Assembly: GCA_007844125.1 (NCBI GenBank)
Contig: CM017572.1
Span: forward strand, 26,307,879 to 26,371,878
Source: Sinonovacula constricta
Lineage: Eukaryota; Mollusca; Bivalvia; Cardiida; Solecurtidae
Length of the DNA: 64,000 bases
Direction: 5' to 3'
Part shown: positions 46,681 to 60,356 of the stretch, piece by piece
Layout of the letters: the number at the start of each line of letters is the position of its first letter
Position numbering within the stretch: the first letter of the stretch is position 1
Program-made: the position numbers and the translations under genes
Notes under the pieces: model-generated
What the model saw: only the letters and a program-made list of their open reading frames with translations
Databases searched by the model: none
What the model was told of the DNA's origin: nothing

Positions 46681-49600
46681 CGCGCTAATTTTCCCCTTTC
46701 CATTCTTCATCTTACATCTATTACCATAACAATGGCGTCTCATCACATAAATATTTATAAACAAGCATAATAAGTGTTCACCTGTAACAACAGAAAATGG
46801 CTTAGTGATGTTGTTTTTCCTGCCAATATATACGTAATCAACGCAACTTGTACGTGTACGCATGCATACATTTTGGTGTCAACTACCGGTCCGAGCTACT
46901 ATGATCTTGGTGAATGCTGTGTGAATACTAACGATATAAGGTTCTGACATTTTAATTAAATTTCTGACGATCACTCAGTGTAACGAAATACTCAACAAGT
47001 TGTTAGATACAATTTGCATACGGTATCTTGCAGTTATGGCGGAACATAGCCTATCCTTATGTATTGGTTTATGTCAATGAAATAAACAGGCGAGCATTTG
47101 TGGTATCAGACAATAATAGATTTGCAGTTTTAAGCATAGTCTAATCCTCCAAAACACAATTTGTCACAGACAAACCCTAAAGGGTGGGCGAGTATTAAGT
47201 GTCAAATTACGGGGTTCATGTCGAGGGAAGTAATGGTGTTGCAGACAGGTGCTTAAAGCCAAGATTGTTAAATATTTTACTACAGACATTTTAAGCGACT
47301 AATCAGAATAGAAAATACATTTCAGTCCTCACAAGCGCACATACAGTTTTAATATTTTCATTTAAATCTGTTCTAAAGTTGTGATTATATAGCTAGAGAA
47401 TATACTTGATTAGCTGTTCTAGTTAAAGTAGCTACTCCATTGTTATAATCACTGGACATAGACTGTTAGGATGATACTGTTGTAAAACCTCATTATCGTA
47501 AATTTGATTGAAATTGATCACTAGAAGATACATGAGTTAGGCCGAAGCTTTGTAAAAGCACATACATGAATATCCATAGCGACTAGGCGTGATGTTTGAT
47601 CCTGGAACGTGTATAAACGTCACGTGGCTAGCGCAGTTCTCGTAATTGCATCGATTGTCCAGCCGTGGAGCTACTGTCTTGGGAATTATGATATTTGTAT
47701 ATATTGACAGATGATGCTATATTTTGTCGGTGCCAATAAGCTGTCTATTATATCAATTATAAAATTCAGTAATTCCAATTCTGGGAACTATATGTATCTT
47801 TTTGATGCACGTGACGCACACGTCCATATGTGCACGTGATAAACACATAGTGTAATAGAAACTGCTGTTGTTGTTACTGTTCAATATTCAGATATATATT
47901 TCTTTTTATATGAATATATTTAAATCATTAAGTAAAATTTGCGTCTAAGACGGAAATTATTGTTCTCCTTGAAAAACAGGTCAGGATACATACAACTAAA
48001 TCGAAAAGTATGCGCACGTTTACAAAAACTGTACTTCTGGGTAGAGAACAGTGAGGGTAGACTAGTTTGTTTCTAATTTTCGAGGGTAAAACACAACATG
48101 TCATCAACCAATTACAAGGGATTTACACCAAGCTTCATCAGTCTTTAAAACCTGGAATCCGATGTTACATGACATTACATCGTTCCAGACACCGATCGAT
48201 ATGCTCTAACAACCAAAGAGTACAAAACTTCTGCGGACGAAAAGTATATGTCGTCGGTTTGGCGACGAATTCCGATCAATATAATGTATATTACTGTAAC
48301 TTAAGGGAAAACAGAGAAATCGTATTGTCTTACCGTTCCAACCTATAGTGATGTCTGGTTTAGAATAGGCATATCATTACCTTGATACCTATTGAGAAAA
48401 ACAACAACAACAGTTCTTTCATTTTCTTTTATTGCAATTATTGGCAAATTGTTGTTCCTTGTAGTGGGAGTGGGCAGAAAATGTGTTACTGTTCTGTTAA
48501 TATAAGCAGTTGATCATTGGTGGACCATGTATGGGGTTTGCTATCATCTGTGTATCATCCCACCACTCAACATAAACTGAGTATTAATCTAACTTGAAAA
48601 TGTCGACATCAGTAGTTTGAAATCCATTTAGAATAACTATTTTTGTTAAATTGTGTCTCCTTACTGACAAAACTACAACAAAACAACGCGGCTTTGTTCT
48701 ATTTGATATACTACATATAAGATAGATCCATGTTTTCAAAGGTAATAGCTTTAGTATTTGCAGTGATGCAAATAACGTAAAGTATAGAATGGTTATAGTT
48801 CATGGGTTTTAATTACTTCAACGGCGCCACGTTTTCTTTGTCTGTCACAACATTATATGCCCTGGCTAATAAATTATATATATTGTCAGCTTAATGGGAA
48901 AAGTTGCATTTGAAGTAATGTAATTTGTCAGATAACATAAGCATAGTTTTGTTCTCTCAGTCATTTGCCTACAAATTCTCTTTTTATTCAAATGGAGATG
49001 AACGCAACAAGAAAATCTGGTTAAACAGCTTGTTGTTTAACAGGGTCTATGAATTGAATTGGTGCTTTCTGTAACATGTGTCCGCTGTAAGTACAACAGC
49101 TATATTGATAAATGAGATGATAGTAGTGAAAGTTTAGTTATACAGAATGCTGACCTCTTGCATGGTGTCGAGAAAGTCTTTATTTGAATCCATACATCCA
49201 TTTTACATTGGTATTACATGTAATAAGATAACGACAAATTTGTCGGGTCTTCAATATACTTAAATCAGTTTTGTTAAGTCAGTATCAGTTATTTTGATAA
49301 CGCGGGTTTTCACACAGATTTATAAACGTATTATTCGATTAAACATATTCCCCAATCATAGTCTGAATAAGTACTGTCCATATCTTACCCCATTTTATTT
49401 AATTAAAAGGAATGTCAATTGATTTTATACCAGTTTTTTAGATGTGTTGAATCTTGGTGATAGGGCTTTTATATTGTTATTAATGGCATAAGTAGTGTTG
49501 ATAAAGGGACAAGTTAGACTCGTTCATGAAGAAACAAAATCATATTACACCCTGAATAAAATGATCGTTTGATATCGGTCACCCACTGTACACTGTATGC

Positions 49601-52600
49601 CCACCGCTCCATCCCCATGTAAATCCTTATAATAAGATTCGGAGTGTTTATACTTGTAAATTGAAGGCTCTTAATTTCAATTTATATACAAAGCAGAAGT
49701 TCGGATGTCATTTCTGATATTTAATCGCTTGCTACCAAATATTGTCGAAACACGTTTCAGGTGCGGTTATTTTTCAAAGAACATGTTTCTTTATTATTTT
49801 TTATACAAAATGAAAGCACGACATATATATTTATTTCAACTTCACCCGTTCGCCTCTCCCCACTCGCCGGATAAACTAAGGCCATTTCTCTTACTAGCAC
49901 AGTTTTTCCTTCACTCCTACGCTATGTTATGAACAGCGAGGTAGACTTTTCTTTTCCAACAGGTACAAGTTAAAACAGTAAAGGAAATATTTAATTATAC
50001 ATAGTTTTGTAGAATAGTGTATTTTCTTATTAAGGTTGCCGAAGCTCAGTATGATATAGAAGCAGAAAGTTGTTACTTCTTGCTTATTCCACACAATTTA
50101 CTAATAATCAATTTACGTGTATTCATTATATTACAGGTTTCTATTCCATTTCTTATTAATGGGTAAAAAATTTAGTGTTGCTATGGTCATGCTCATCGTC
50201 CGTAATGATGCATCTTAAATTGGCTACTCTAATGAAACACAGTTGGGAACTTTGATTGTCTGACGCCCCTGCAAGGTTAATTTACATCAAGTACACAGAA
50301 CAGGATAAATCTTGCAGCCATGTCGTTTCCGCAGCCGGTGCAGTTCTTAATCGATGCCTTCATGCCTTTCGCCTTGTTTTTAAACAAGTCCGCCAATAAA
50401 AGAAAAACGTCTATGCTTTTGCCATGCCCTTCGTTAATTATATTGAGTTGAAGTTCTCTTGTTATTTCCGAGCAATCTTTTAAATGTGGCAGATAAAGTT
50501 TTCGGACCTGAACGTTTTTATGATTAATTCTAATTCAACTAAAGCGTCAGTTGCCAGGACGTAGAGCATTGCAGACTGGTGTCTTGTTTCGATTACTGAT
50601 CAATGAACACACGTTTATCATACGCAAGACGTTTAACTTTATGTTGCGAGTTATACCAATTCGACTATCAAGGGAGTGGTATATTTTGTTTTATTGTCTT
50701 AATAACAAGTTTTATAGCACTGTGACAGACGCGCATCATGAGTCAACTAAGATGTTCACAATTAAACAATTATCACAGCCTGGATCAGGTAGAATTGTCA
50801 GATGTTATCGCTAGAACAGAGCATGGGAACATACAATATTAACACTGGAAGCAGCAAAATGTCAGATTTCCACGGTTGTTTCCGGTGAGTCACATACCAG
50901 ACAATCGCCAACTGAGCATAACGTCACCATTCGGGTACCTTGGATACTTTATGACTTTAAGGGGCTGTGCTGGCTTGGTTTTGTCTCAATGTAATTATGT
51001 GACGTGCATTAAAACATGCGAGCCAAAAACGACAGCAAAAATAAACAAGCACGTTTAATGCGTCTTGTCTTGGCAGGCATCATCCCATGTCTCGTACAGG
51101 CCTTGACATTGTTTGAGTATCAGTCTGTCGGGATCTTTTATTAGTCATTGTGCGAAACGTCTGTTGGCATTGAACGCCCGTTCTTGTGTTCAGCAAGACA
51201 ACTTAGACTCCAGTAAACCTGGGTAGGCGATTTCTAACCTTGAGTTGCCATTGCTTTTGGAATACATTGAGACCTTTAGTATACCTTTGAGTATACCTTA
51301 ACAGACAGCGCTTGTATCATGTTTTTTAGGTTTTTATTTATAGGAAAAACAATTAATTAGTAATTGTCTTATTATCACATTAATACAAAATTTATTTATT
51401 CTGAATTACTACTACATATTGTATATAATGAGCTGTTTTCACTGCAGTTACGCATTTGAAAGCATTTAAGAACAATAACCACTCTCTGGTACTTTATTAG
51501 CGTAAAAGTTGCTTATATGCTTCTTATTTTGTAATTGAACAGTAAGTAATTGGCTCAGATGGGATCAGTTAATCGCAGTAAGTTCGTTATCAGTATTGTC
51601 AAACTAACTTTTCTCACAATCACCCACGGCAGTATTCGGACACATACAATTACTGCGGCCCTTGTATCCGGTAACTATCTCCTAGATTATCGAATTTTCC
51701 AGTTGAATATCGTGGTAGACATTTTGTTTCCAGGGAGGCGACAAATACTTAACACTGCTTCACAAGTCTTCATGTCTCAGACTTATTGCTTCATAAGCAC
51801 TTTCCAAGCGCCCTGCGCTCTCCATGATTCAACAGGCGCTACAAGTATGAATAATGTAACAACAGACGCTTGCACGTCGATCAATCGAGCGCCCCAAGGA
51901 CAAAGATCGATATTTTTAGATGCCTGTTCTAGAACTGCTACAGAATGAAGTGGTGTTACATGCTGATAATGCTGCCAAGCTTCTTGTTATTGAATAAAAA
52001 ATGAGATGATTCGATTAACCAGCTTACATAATAAGGCAGCCCTTAAAAGATAACAACGTATTCAAAATATATCTGACACTTGAAGACAAATAATTGTTAC
52101 TGTTCCATTTATTTCCATTTACCGAGATGTGTATCAGAAAATATATTGTTACAGACTTTTGGTCTTAACGATCACCCAAACTATATCATGTAAAAGGGAC
52201 ATGAACATTTGCTTACAACAAAAGTATTAAATAATAGCGGAGGAATAACTGTTCCTAATTAACATGAAAGTTAAGAGTGAATGAGGGACAATATTGGAAT
52301 GTCACCAATGTTCTAGTTGATGTAATTCCAGTAAAGTATGGTCCAGGCTGACATTACGGAGACCCAGCCTCATAATGGTGTCCTGACTGGCGATAAAATC
52401 ATAAACCAGACGGTTAAGTTCCCAGGCAAGCCGTCAAAGACATTACAAGAACTAATTTAGCCTTATTTATTGGACATACATGGCGCCCTTTCACTTATTG
52501 CAGACATAACTGTGTATTACGAACATGCATTACTCGCTCGTAACAAGGCCGTATTTCTACATAGAATGAATAACAGATGTGATGAAAAAATAATTATAGT

Positions 52601-54700
52601 TTATTTCTATAACAGATTAAATATATTTGCTTATTCTCAGAGATAAAGGAGATGGATTTATAAAAATTGTCAATAAATTTAAAAATTATAATTGATCTGC
52701 ATCACTAAACTGACAACGCCAAATTAATCTATTCGATAAGTGAACAATTATATAGAAATGTCTTACAGTATGAAATGCTGTACGACGAGTCAAACATTAG
52801 GACAATACTCACAGAACTTAAACAGTAACTGTATAAATGAGCAAAAGATGTATTCGGCAAAGGTACATTTGTTTGGATACATAGAGTTGTATGCGTGCCG
52901 TACTGTTAAGTTCAAATATATCTTAGTTACGTTACATATGCGAAGCTGCTTAACATCCAGTATTTAGTCCGGTCGTCTTGTTATTCTATGTTCTTATCAT
53001 AATAGAGGCTATTCACAGTATGCATGAAAACAGTTGTTTTAATCCATTTTTCAGTTAACAAGTCCTTTCACGTTTTTATTTCACCTATCAGCATGGTTTA
53101 ACTTTATACAACATATATTCATGAAGATTAGCTGATGGTGCGGTTTATTCTGATTTATGCAAGTGTAACAAAATACTAGATCATTAAAAATACAAAAAGT
53201 CTTCACATCTAGTTGACATCAAGCCCTCTGTTTGTGAGTGAAACTAGACCTTGTCTTCGTCATGGCCTTTGAGTGCTTATACCACGGTGTGAGATAAAAT
53301 GTTTGTCTTTGATAGAATACAGATTCACCGATACGATTAAGTAGTGCACATACCTTTTATATCTTCTTTCTGTAATGGAATGTGGTAATACATTGTTATT
53401 TCATACTTATCCTTTATTTAGATCAGCTAACTTGACATATAACGAATGGGATAAGCAGTTTGTCAGAGAAAGTGACAATATATGCATTATCCTAGCAAAT
53501 TAGCGATAAATTATAGAACTTTACAATTTATAACTTGATTTTGGCAGTTCATCGTATGACGATGAGGGATGTAAAATGACCATACTATTTTGGTCGATAA
53601 TATTATTTCATGAAGTTTTTGAAGTTCGTCATTTCAATGAGCGAAATAAACACATAATACGGGGTTTATAGAGCGAGCGCAAGTAATAATGTTTGAGCAA
53701 TATCTCAACTTCTTTGTCGAGCTTACGTAAACCAACAGTCCTGTCAGCAATTATTGTACCTGACAGATTCACGACCGTGTCATTTCTACGTGTGACCGTC
53801 TTGACCTTTCGATGCGTATGTTGACAGGTTTTCTTTTGTAAAATAAACGCAAAGATAATTATTGTTTGTTCATAATAAACTTCTTGACTGCCGGGTTTTC
53901 TTTCAACGCCGAAACATTTGAAAACTGTGATATATATCGTACTTAACGGTTAATTCATTTGAAGTCACTCTCACGACTCTGTATGCTATGTTAAATTTAT
54001 GATTATAAATGCTTGGCTTCACTGCCAGAACATAATACAAGTAAATTATCCTTTTTCAGCGTCATTAATCAAGTAGTTATGCCTGTCGTCGTCTTCAAGC
54101 TTGCTGCTTTTACATTGAAATAACAAGTTTTCACAAGCAAAATCACAAACAAACAAACAAAAACAGAGCGATTTTACATGTTGTGTTTCTCACAACTATT
54201 ATAATCTTAAATTTGCTTCGAGGCTGCATATCAATGAGTAAGCCATTACCACCATTGTCAACGGCAAGTAAATCTGGTCTAACCTATATCTATCTGATCG
54301 TCACGCAGTCTGGGTTTGTGTAGGTCGACCTACGTTCCATTCATCGAAAATGTCCCTGTGATGTTGTTGAATGTTGTTGTAATAGGAGTCTTGTATATAG
54401 AAAACCCAATCGTCAATGGATATATGCAAAGACCCGTGGACGCATGTGTATATCAGTTTGGATTGTCGGAAACAGTGATATGCTGATGTTGATATATTGT
54501 CTTTAAATCCCCTATTTAGAAATATAAAAATAAACAAAAACACAATTTGAAAAGTAAAAATATTTTCATAATGGTAGAACAACACTAATGATTCACCGGG
54601 TACGTTGATTTTAAAATTCTTGCATTTAAAAAGAATGCCATTTGTGCTTTCTCGCAGTAAGTATGTCAAAAATGCTTTCTGTTAAAATGTAAGTACAATG
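46681..54700. other. Probable intron or intergenic DNA, no gene recognised
   Basis: AT-rich sequence. The longest open frame, 132 codons on the plus strand at 51550-51948, matches no known family and is within chance length. No exon resembling intermediate filament coil 1B or coil 2 was seen on the plus strand. Confidence 0.4.
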
Positions 54701-54701
54701 A

Positions 54702-54915
54702 TCAGGGGTGGAACGGTTCGCAACATAAAAGATACAATACGTATCACAGTACATGTATACAAATTGCAATACTGAAAGAAGTATGAGTATTGTATTGTAG
54801 CCTGAACTCTGGGCACGATTTCTAACTAACATATTCGTTCCTTGAGGTTGATAAACGTACAGTGAACCGAACCATACATTCGAAACCGTGATATACCATC
54901 GGACGGTATATGGTT
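54702..54915. mobile_element. Possible non-autonomous hAT-like element
   Basis: CAGGGGTGGAACGGTTCGC at the left end has the CAGGGGTG start typical of hAT terminal repeats. The interior has recurring words such as GATACAATACGTATCAC and the right part has GAACCGAACC and CGAAACCGTGATATACC. A matching right end (CCACCCCTG) was not found, so this is at best a truncated copy. Confidence 0.3.
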
Positions 54916-57618
54916 TCACCCTACAATGATTATAAATTACGAGATAAACAGGCAAATAATTCGGTTATAAATGTTGTTCTATCAATGACAATGACATGTA
55001 TTCCTGCGCCCTGTGTAACTTATAACAATAAGTAGTGTATTTGTATATAATCTCATAGAGTTCAGTTTTCCAAGATCCAATCGAAAAAGCTCAAAAAGTA
55101 CTGAAGCGTGGTGAAGATATTACTGTGTGGATAGCTATGTAGAAATACATTCTCTCGCTGATAGAAAATAGTGTTTCTTTCCCCTTTGCATCCATCCCTC
55201 AGTCAGTCTAACTTAACCACCACATCTGCATTGGTAAACAAGTCTATACTTATGTACATTCACTATACTGTGTACACATTGCTGTCACATCTTCGTTTGT
55301 CATGGTCCAATGATCAATTTTACAACCAGGAGGACTTGTATACAAAGCCCTCCATACCGTGGTTGCATAACCTAACCTCTACAAAATCAGTTAACTACTG
55401 ACTAAATGAGGAGAGGCTTATTTTATGAAGGGTATATACTTTTTATATGGTTGTTATTGGACTGTTCTAAAAATTCGTTGTATGATGTCTTTTATCTACG
55501 ATAAAGATTAGTGGCAAACTGATTTCTCGACCCTATTCTGTGCATAAGGACTCATTTGACAGTCGTATTGTTATTGTTGTTGTTTGTGATGTTGCTGGTG
55601 GTGATCTCTTTACAGCCAGTATAAAACATTCAACAGTGTTTCCGTGCACAAAGAAATTGCACAAATTTAAAGCCAGATGAATGTACGTATACCGAACGTA
55701 TAGTAATACCAAAAACATACCTACTGAGACATCATTGTTCATTATGCATTATTTGCACACAAAAACACAACATATTTTAATATTTAATTAATATTAGTAT
55801 GCACAGCATATTGTTTCAAGTTTGGTTCTCTTGGTACTCATGACAATACTTAACGTGTGTATTTAGAATTGGATCTGTCAAAACGCCGCAAATCCGGACC
55901 GTCATTTCTTCTTACAATCATAGTTAACAATAAAATACCGGGCTAAGTCACCACCATATATCATTCCATAACAAGCCTGTATGTTTACTGTTGCATGTTT
56001 CACGGCCGGGTAGGTCTGTCATATATTATCTTAGTGAGGACTTATTTTCTGTCGCCAGGTCGGTTAATGTGCCAATGTGTGCGTGAATTAGCGCTCTTCT
56101 ACTGTCTTTGTGATAATAAATGACACAATAGGACAGATCTGACAGGCCGGTGGGTCCATTAGTTCATGTAATTGATAGCTGATTTGTATCTGGAACACCG
56201 TGACTTATTGACTGTCACACCAGTCTACCCTCTGTCAACTTTACGTGCATTTCACGCGCAGTCAAGAACTGGACATTTTGCGACCTAATTCTTCAGAATG
56301 TACATAAAATAGAACAAACAGTTTGGTGGTAGCGGGTCTGCATTTGCACATCGATATATGATGTGGTATTAATTGGTGTATACTAAATATGTAAACAATA
56401 AATGGTGATGTAGATGACTGGTTCAAACGTGTTTCTGAAACATAGACCAATGACAGGTGGTCCTAAAAATTTTGAAAACACTCCGCCTATTTGTTAAAAT
56501 ATATTTTGATTTTTTAGTTATGCCCTTTTTGATATCATAAACTGAATACACTGTACATTGACATTTTTAAATGTTGTTCTACCAATAACAGCACAACCAT
56601 CGTAACCAAACAGATCTAAGGTGTTCCTTAAAGAGTCGTTTTTATAAAGGGTTGTTAATAAGTCTGTAGTTTGATTATTTAAAAAAAATTTTCGCGGCCT
56701 CACAGATTTTATGGTGTGTGTAAAAGAAACCTACAAGCTTCCTATGCTTTGTTACTTTTGCAGATAAAACGTACTCTTGTCTATCATTATAACAATTCCT
56801 ACAACTATATAACAGTTGGCAGACTGTCACTGAACGCAGTGCTCACATGTCGATGATCGAGTGAATTCTTCTCATAAAGGACAAATAGAAAATTTAATGT
56901 CTTTTTCATTAATGATAAATGATACGATACCCATAAGAAAGTATAACAATGTTCATAAAAGATGTCTCTTGTCAATGGAATAAATGTTATGTTTACATAG
57001 ATACTATAACCATAGAACTACAAATATAACAATTTAGCTAGAAACACTATATATTTACCGACCTATGACAATACAAACTATCCATTTTTACTCTCACATA
57101 TGTCAAAATTGCGTATCTTTAATCACAAGAAGATTGTTCTTATTTTCAGTCATAATTTCTTGTTTCAAACGCAGCTTCTCTGTCACCATACGACATCGAT
57201 TATCAACTGTATAACACTATAATAATACTGTAATATATATCTATGTCATACAGGCTTCTCGCATGTCTTTATTTCTCCCGATTTGACAACGTAATAACAG
57301 CGGTCCCTGGTCTAAACGTCCCTTGTAGACAGATAATATAACCGTTGCAGAACCGACGGCCTCCTAATTATAAGCTTGTGCGAAGGAATAAATACCGGAT
57401 ATACTACGTTTCGGATGCTAATAAGCCATTATGTCGCGTGTTGGCATATTCAAATGCCAAGCTGCCCCTTTTGTGTTGAAACCAATAACTTCCTGCTTTC
57501 ATCATCGGTTAGATTCTATTAGTCGGTGACAACAGAAATTTATCGAATTGGCACTATCAAATACTAATGACTGGACTTGCAAATAAGCTTTTGCCAAGCA
57601 TGTACCTGTAAATGGTGT
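54916..57618. other. No gene recognised
   Basis: AT-rich sequence with only short chance open frames. Confidence 0.45.
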
Positions 57619-57639
57619 GAAGATGATATAATTAATGCC

Positions 57640-57719
57640 AGCCGTTATTTGTTAAGATAGTTGATATAAACTAAATTAAAATAATCGTTAAGATAATTGA
57701 TATAAACTAAATTAAAACG
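57640..57719. repeat. Two-copy direct repeat, about 37-bp unit
   Basis: GTTAAGATAGTTGATATAAA followed by CTAAATTAAAA occurs twice in tandem with one or two differences. Confidence 0.8.
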
Positions 57720-60290
57720 ACCTTGCACAAATTGTCCATTCTTACGCATCATCGCTATTAAGCTATGTGAGAATATTTATTAGTAAATATGTCTTGTTAG
57801 CGTCCACTCTTTGTTTGACGTCATATCACATACTTGATCACTTACCTCAATTTCTTTTCAACGTAAAAGCGTCACAAACGCTTACCGATAAAGCGTGCAT
57901 TTTGGATGTCTATTATCTAAGAGAACTATTAGTACCAATCAAAACCAAGTTAAGTATTTTCGATACATAAGTTGCGTCAATATTAAACTATTCGTGTGAA
58001 GTTTGCGGTTTCCTTCCTGCAGAGAAACTGGACAACAAAGCAATCTGCAAAGAAATGATAGAGAATGTATTGTACCTGCCATAAACGAAAGTAGAGGACG
58101 AATATCATTTTATTATAATATGTCCTGCTCATACTCAACTCTGCAATAACTCAATTATGCAACATGTATTTACAAAGATTCTATTATACAAGTGTGTAAT
58201 TTTTTGACCCGATGAAAACATGTAATTATAACTGTACAAGCTTGCCTTGTACTGTATAAAGCTTTTACTGTCAGTAAATATCATTTAAATAACCGGTGAA
58301 CACTTGCTGTATAGCAATACTTACATTTGTTTTCTTTCTTGCAATTAAGTTTATTGATAAACAACGCTTGCGATTGCTGTATTATGTGCATATACATACT
58401 TTGTTAATAATCAACGTAAACTGTTTGTTCAAGTTGAAGGACTACATTTCATTTCTGTTATGTTATTAATTATTATGCAAAATGACCGTCGGTACGGTAA
58501 CGCCCAATTACCGACATCAGACTAACCACACCCGTCCCGACAGACGGTAGCGTAACCTCTACCTGACGGCCGAGACTGGTCCCAGGGCCATATGATGATA
58601 AATGGCATCACACCACTTCTAGAAGTCTTTGCGGCCACTGGCCAAATGTTAACATTCCAACTCCCCCCTGCATCCCGAAACCGCCTAAACGTCTGTTTAT
58701 CACTACATTTATACACGCATACATGTATGAAAACATCCTTTCGTATTATTTCTTTATAAACTTTTACTCCGTACTTCTTATCCACTGAAAATTTTACATA
58801 AACGATATTCTCGATATTTTTTGTTGACATACAAAAACTCATCAAGTAAATTTGTGTACGTTTGTTTTACGACGGCGCTGAATAACAATGTTCACCTTAC
58901 ATGCAAGGCAAAGGATACGTAGATAGGGGTTCGTGTAGTCACAACCAACAATAGCTGATCAAAGACAAACATTTCAACAATACTATTTTGATTCAAGAAA
59001 GAAAATGAAGCGTGAAATTTTATTGAGTACAAGTTTAACGAAAAGTCCATTTCCATTGTTCAAGTAAGTTAACTTGTTCATTACTAGAAAATTAGATTTA
59101 CCTCACTGGTTTTAGAACTTTTTGCTGCGGTATGGTTTGGTGTCTTCAGATGCGTTGAGGCAATATTTTGATTCACACAAAATGGTGAAAGTTGACAAAT
59201 TGTTCCGATCAACTATCGCCTAAAATTCAGTCTGTTTTCATGGCTTCATAAAAGCCAACTTGATAGGGTGTGGGTCTTATTTGCATGCGTTTAAACTAGC
59301 ATCCCAGTAATTTGCTTCAGACAAATAAATAGACTGACAGTCATTAAACGTTGAAATACCTCGGGGCAGCAATTTACAGTCCGTGAGTAAATGTTCCCTT
59401 TTATTCCCAAAAGTGAAGTAGTTAATTGTATTTTGCCTCGCTGCGAATTATCTCTCTTAAATTGCAAGGAATACGTTGGTAACTTAATCTCAAATATGGA
59501 CAGATAAATACCTGCATAAATTTATCACTAAAGTAGTTGTTATATAAATGGAAATAAGCAAGGAATCAACCATATTTAACTAACATATATCGTTTGCAAT
59601 AAATAAGTCAGTATAGTTTGTGGTAGTTTGGTATTCTTAAAATGGAAAATGCATGTTGAGTTAAAACATTGTAAGTAAAGCTTTCATTAAAGAAGATAAA
59701 TAATGTAATTAAAAATTGATCCTGGAATAGAAGTTGATATTTCATTCTTCAGAAAGTACAACCTCAACTTTTAATAGATCAAAAGATTGATTTACGCAGT
59801 CACTCCTGTTGTTTAGGAAGACTATTTAGCATGTTTTCCAAGATTCTGACTCAGCTGTTTTTTCCATATATGGACCGGTGCGGCCTGTCACATCTGCTTG
59901 GGTCCATTTGTCAGACGGATGATGTTAGCCAAGGGCTAAAAGGCGAATCGTGCCATTTATCCTAGCTGTTTGCCGATCCGAATATCTCACAATCGCCTGA
60001 CTAATTAGCTTGCTTTGTATCTTTTTACCCGGTCCGACATTGGACAAAATCTAAGCGCTGATAAATATTTTCATGTTTAATTGCGCGATGAGCACGTGCA
60101 CGCTAATGGTCATGCCGTCTTAAGGAAGAGTTAAAATTGATGGTTTATTAAGATTTTGGTCTCGTCTGATTATTTACCACGAACTAAGCTTGAAGTTTAT
60201 AAAAAATATCAAAAGCCGTTTAGGCGCTTCATTTGCTGAATGAAAACTACCACTGCAATGCACCATCTGTACATAACCATAAATGTATTC
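57720..60290. other. No gene recognised; some GC-richer unique blocks
   Basis: Blocks near 58500-58690 and 59870-60060 are richer in GC than their surroundings and unique in the window, but have no codon or splice support. They could be regulatory. Confidence 0.35.
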
Positions 60291-60302
60291 ATGAGATGTG
60301 CA

Positions 60303-60356
60303 TGATGATGACGATTATGATGATGAAGATGATGAAGAAGAAGAAGATGATGATGA
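60303..60356. repeat. GAT/GAA trinucleotide microsatellite
   Basis: ATGATGATGACGATTATGAT continues through GAAGAAGAAGAAG to ATGATGATG. Confidence 0.85.

Noticed and set aside
46486..46863. 125-codon Arg/Glu-rich minus-strand frame
   Set aside because: Generated by the CT microsatellite; complementary Ser/Leu frames are equally open.
51550..51948. 132-codon plus-strand open frame
   Set aside because: Its length is within what 64 kb of this composition gives by chance, and no motif, splice pattern or family was recognised.
58522..58845. 107-codon minus-strand frame in a GC-richer block
   Set aside because: Protein-like in part, but no family or splice-site support; kept only as a possible conserved non-coding block.
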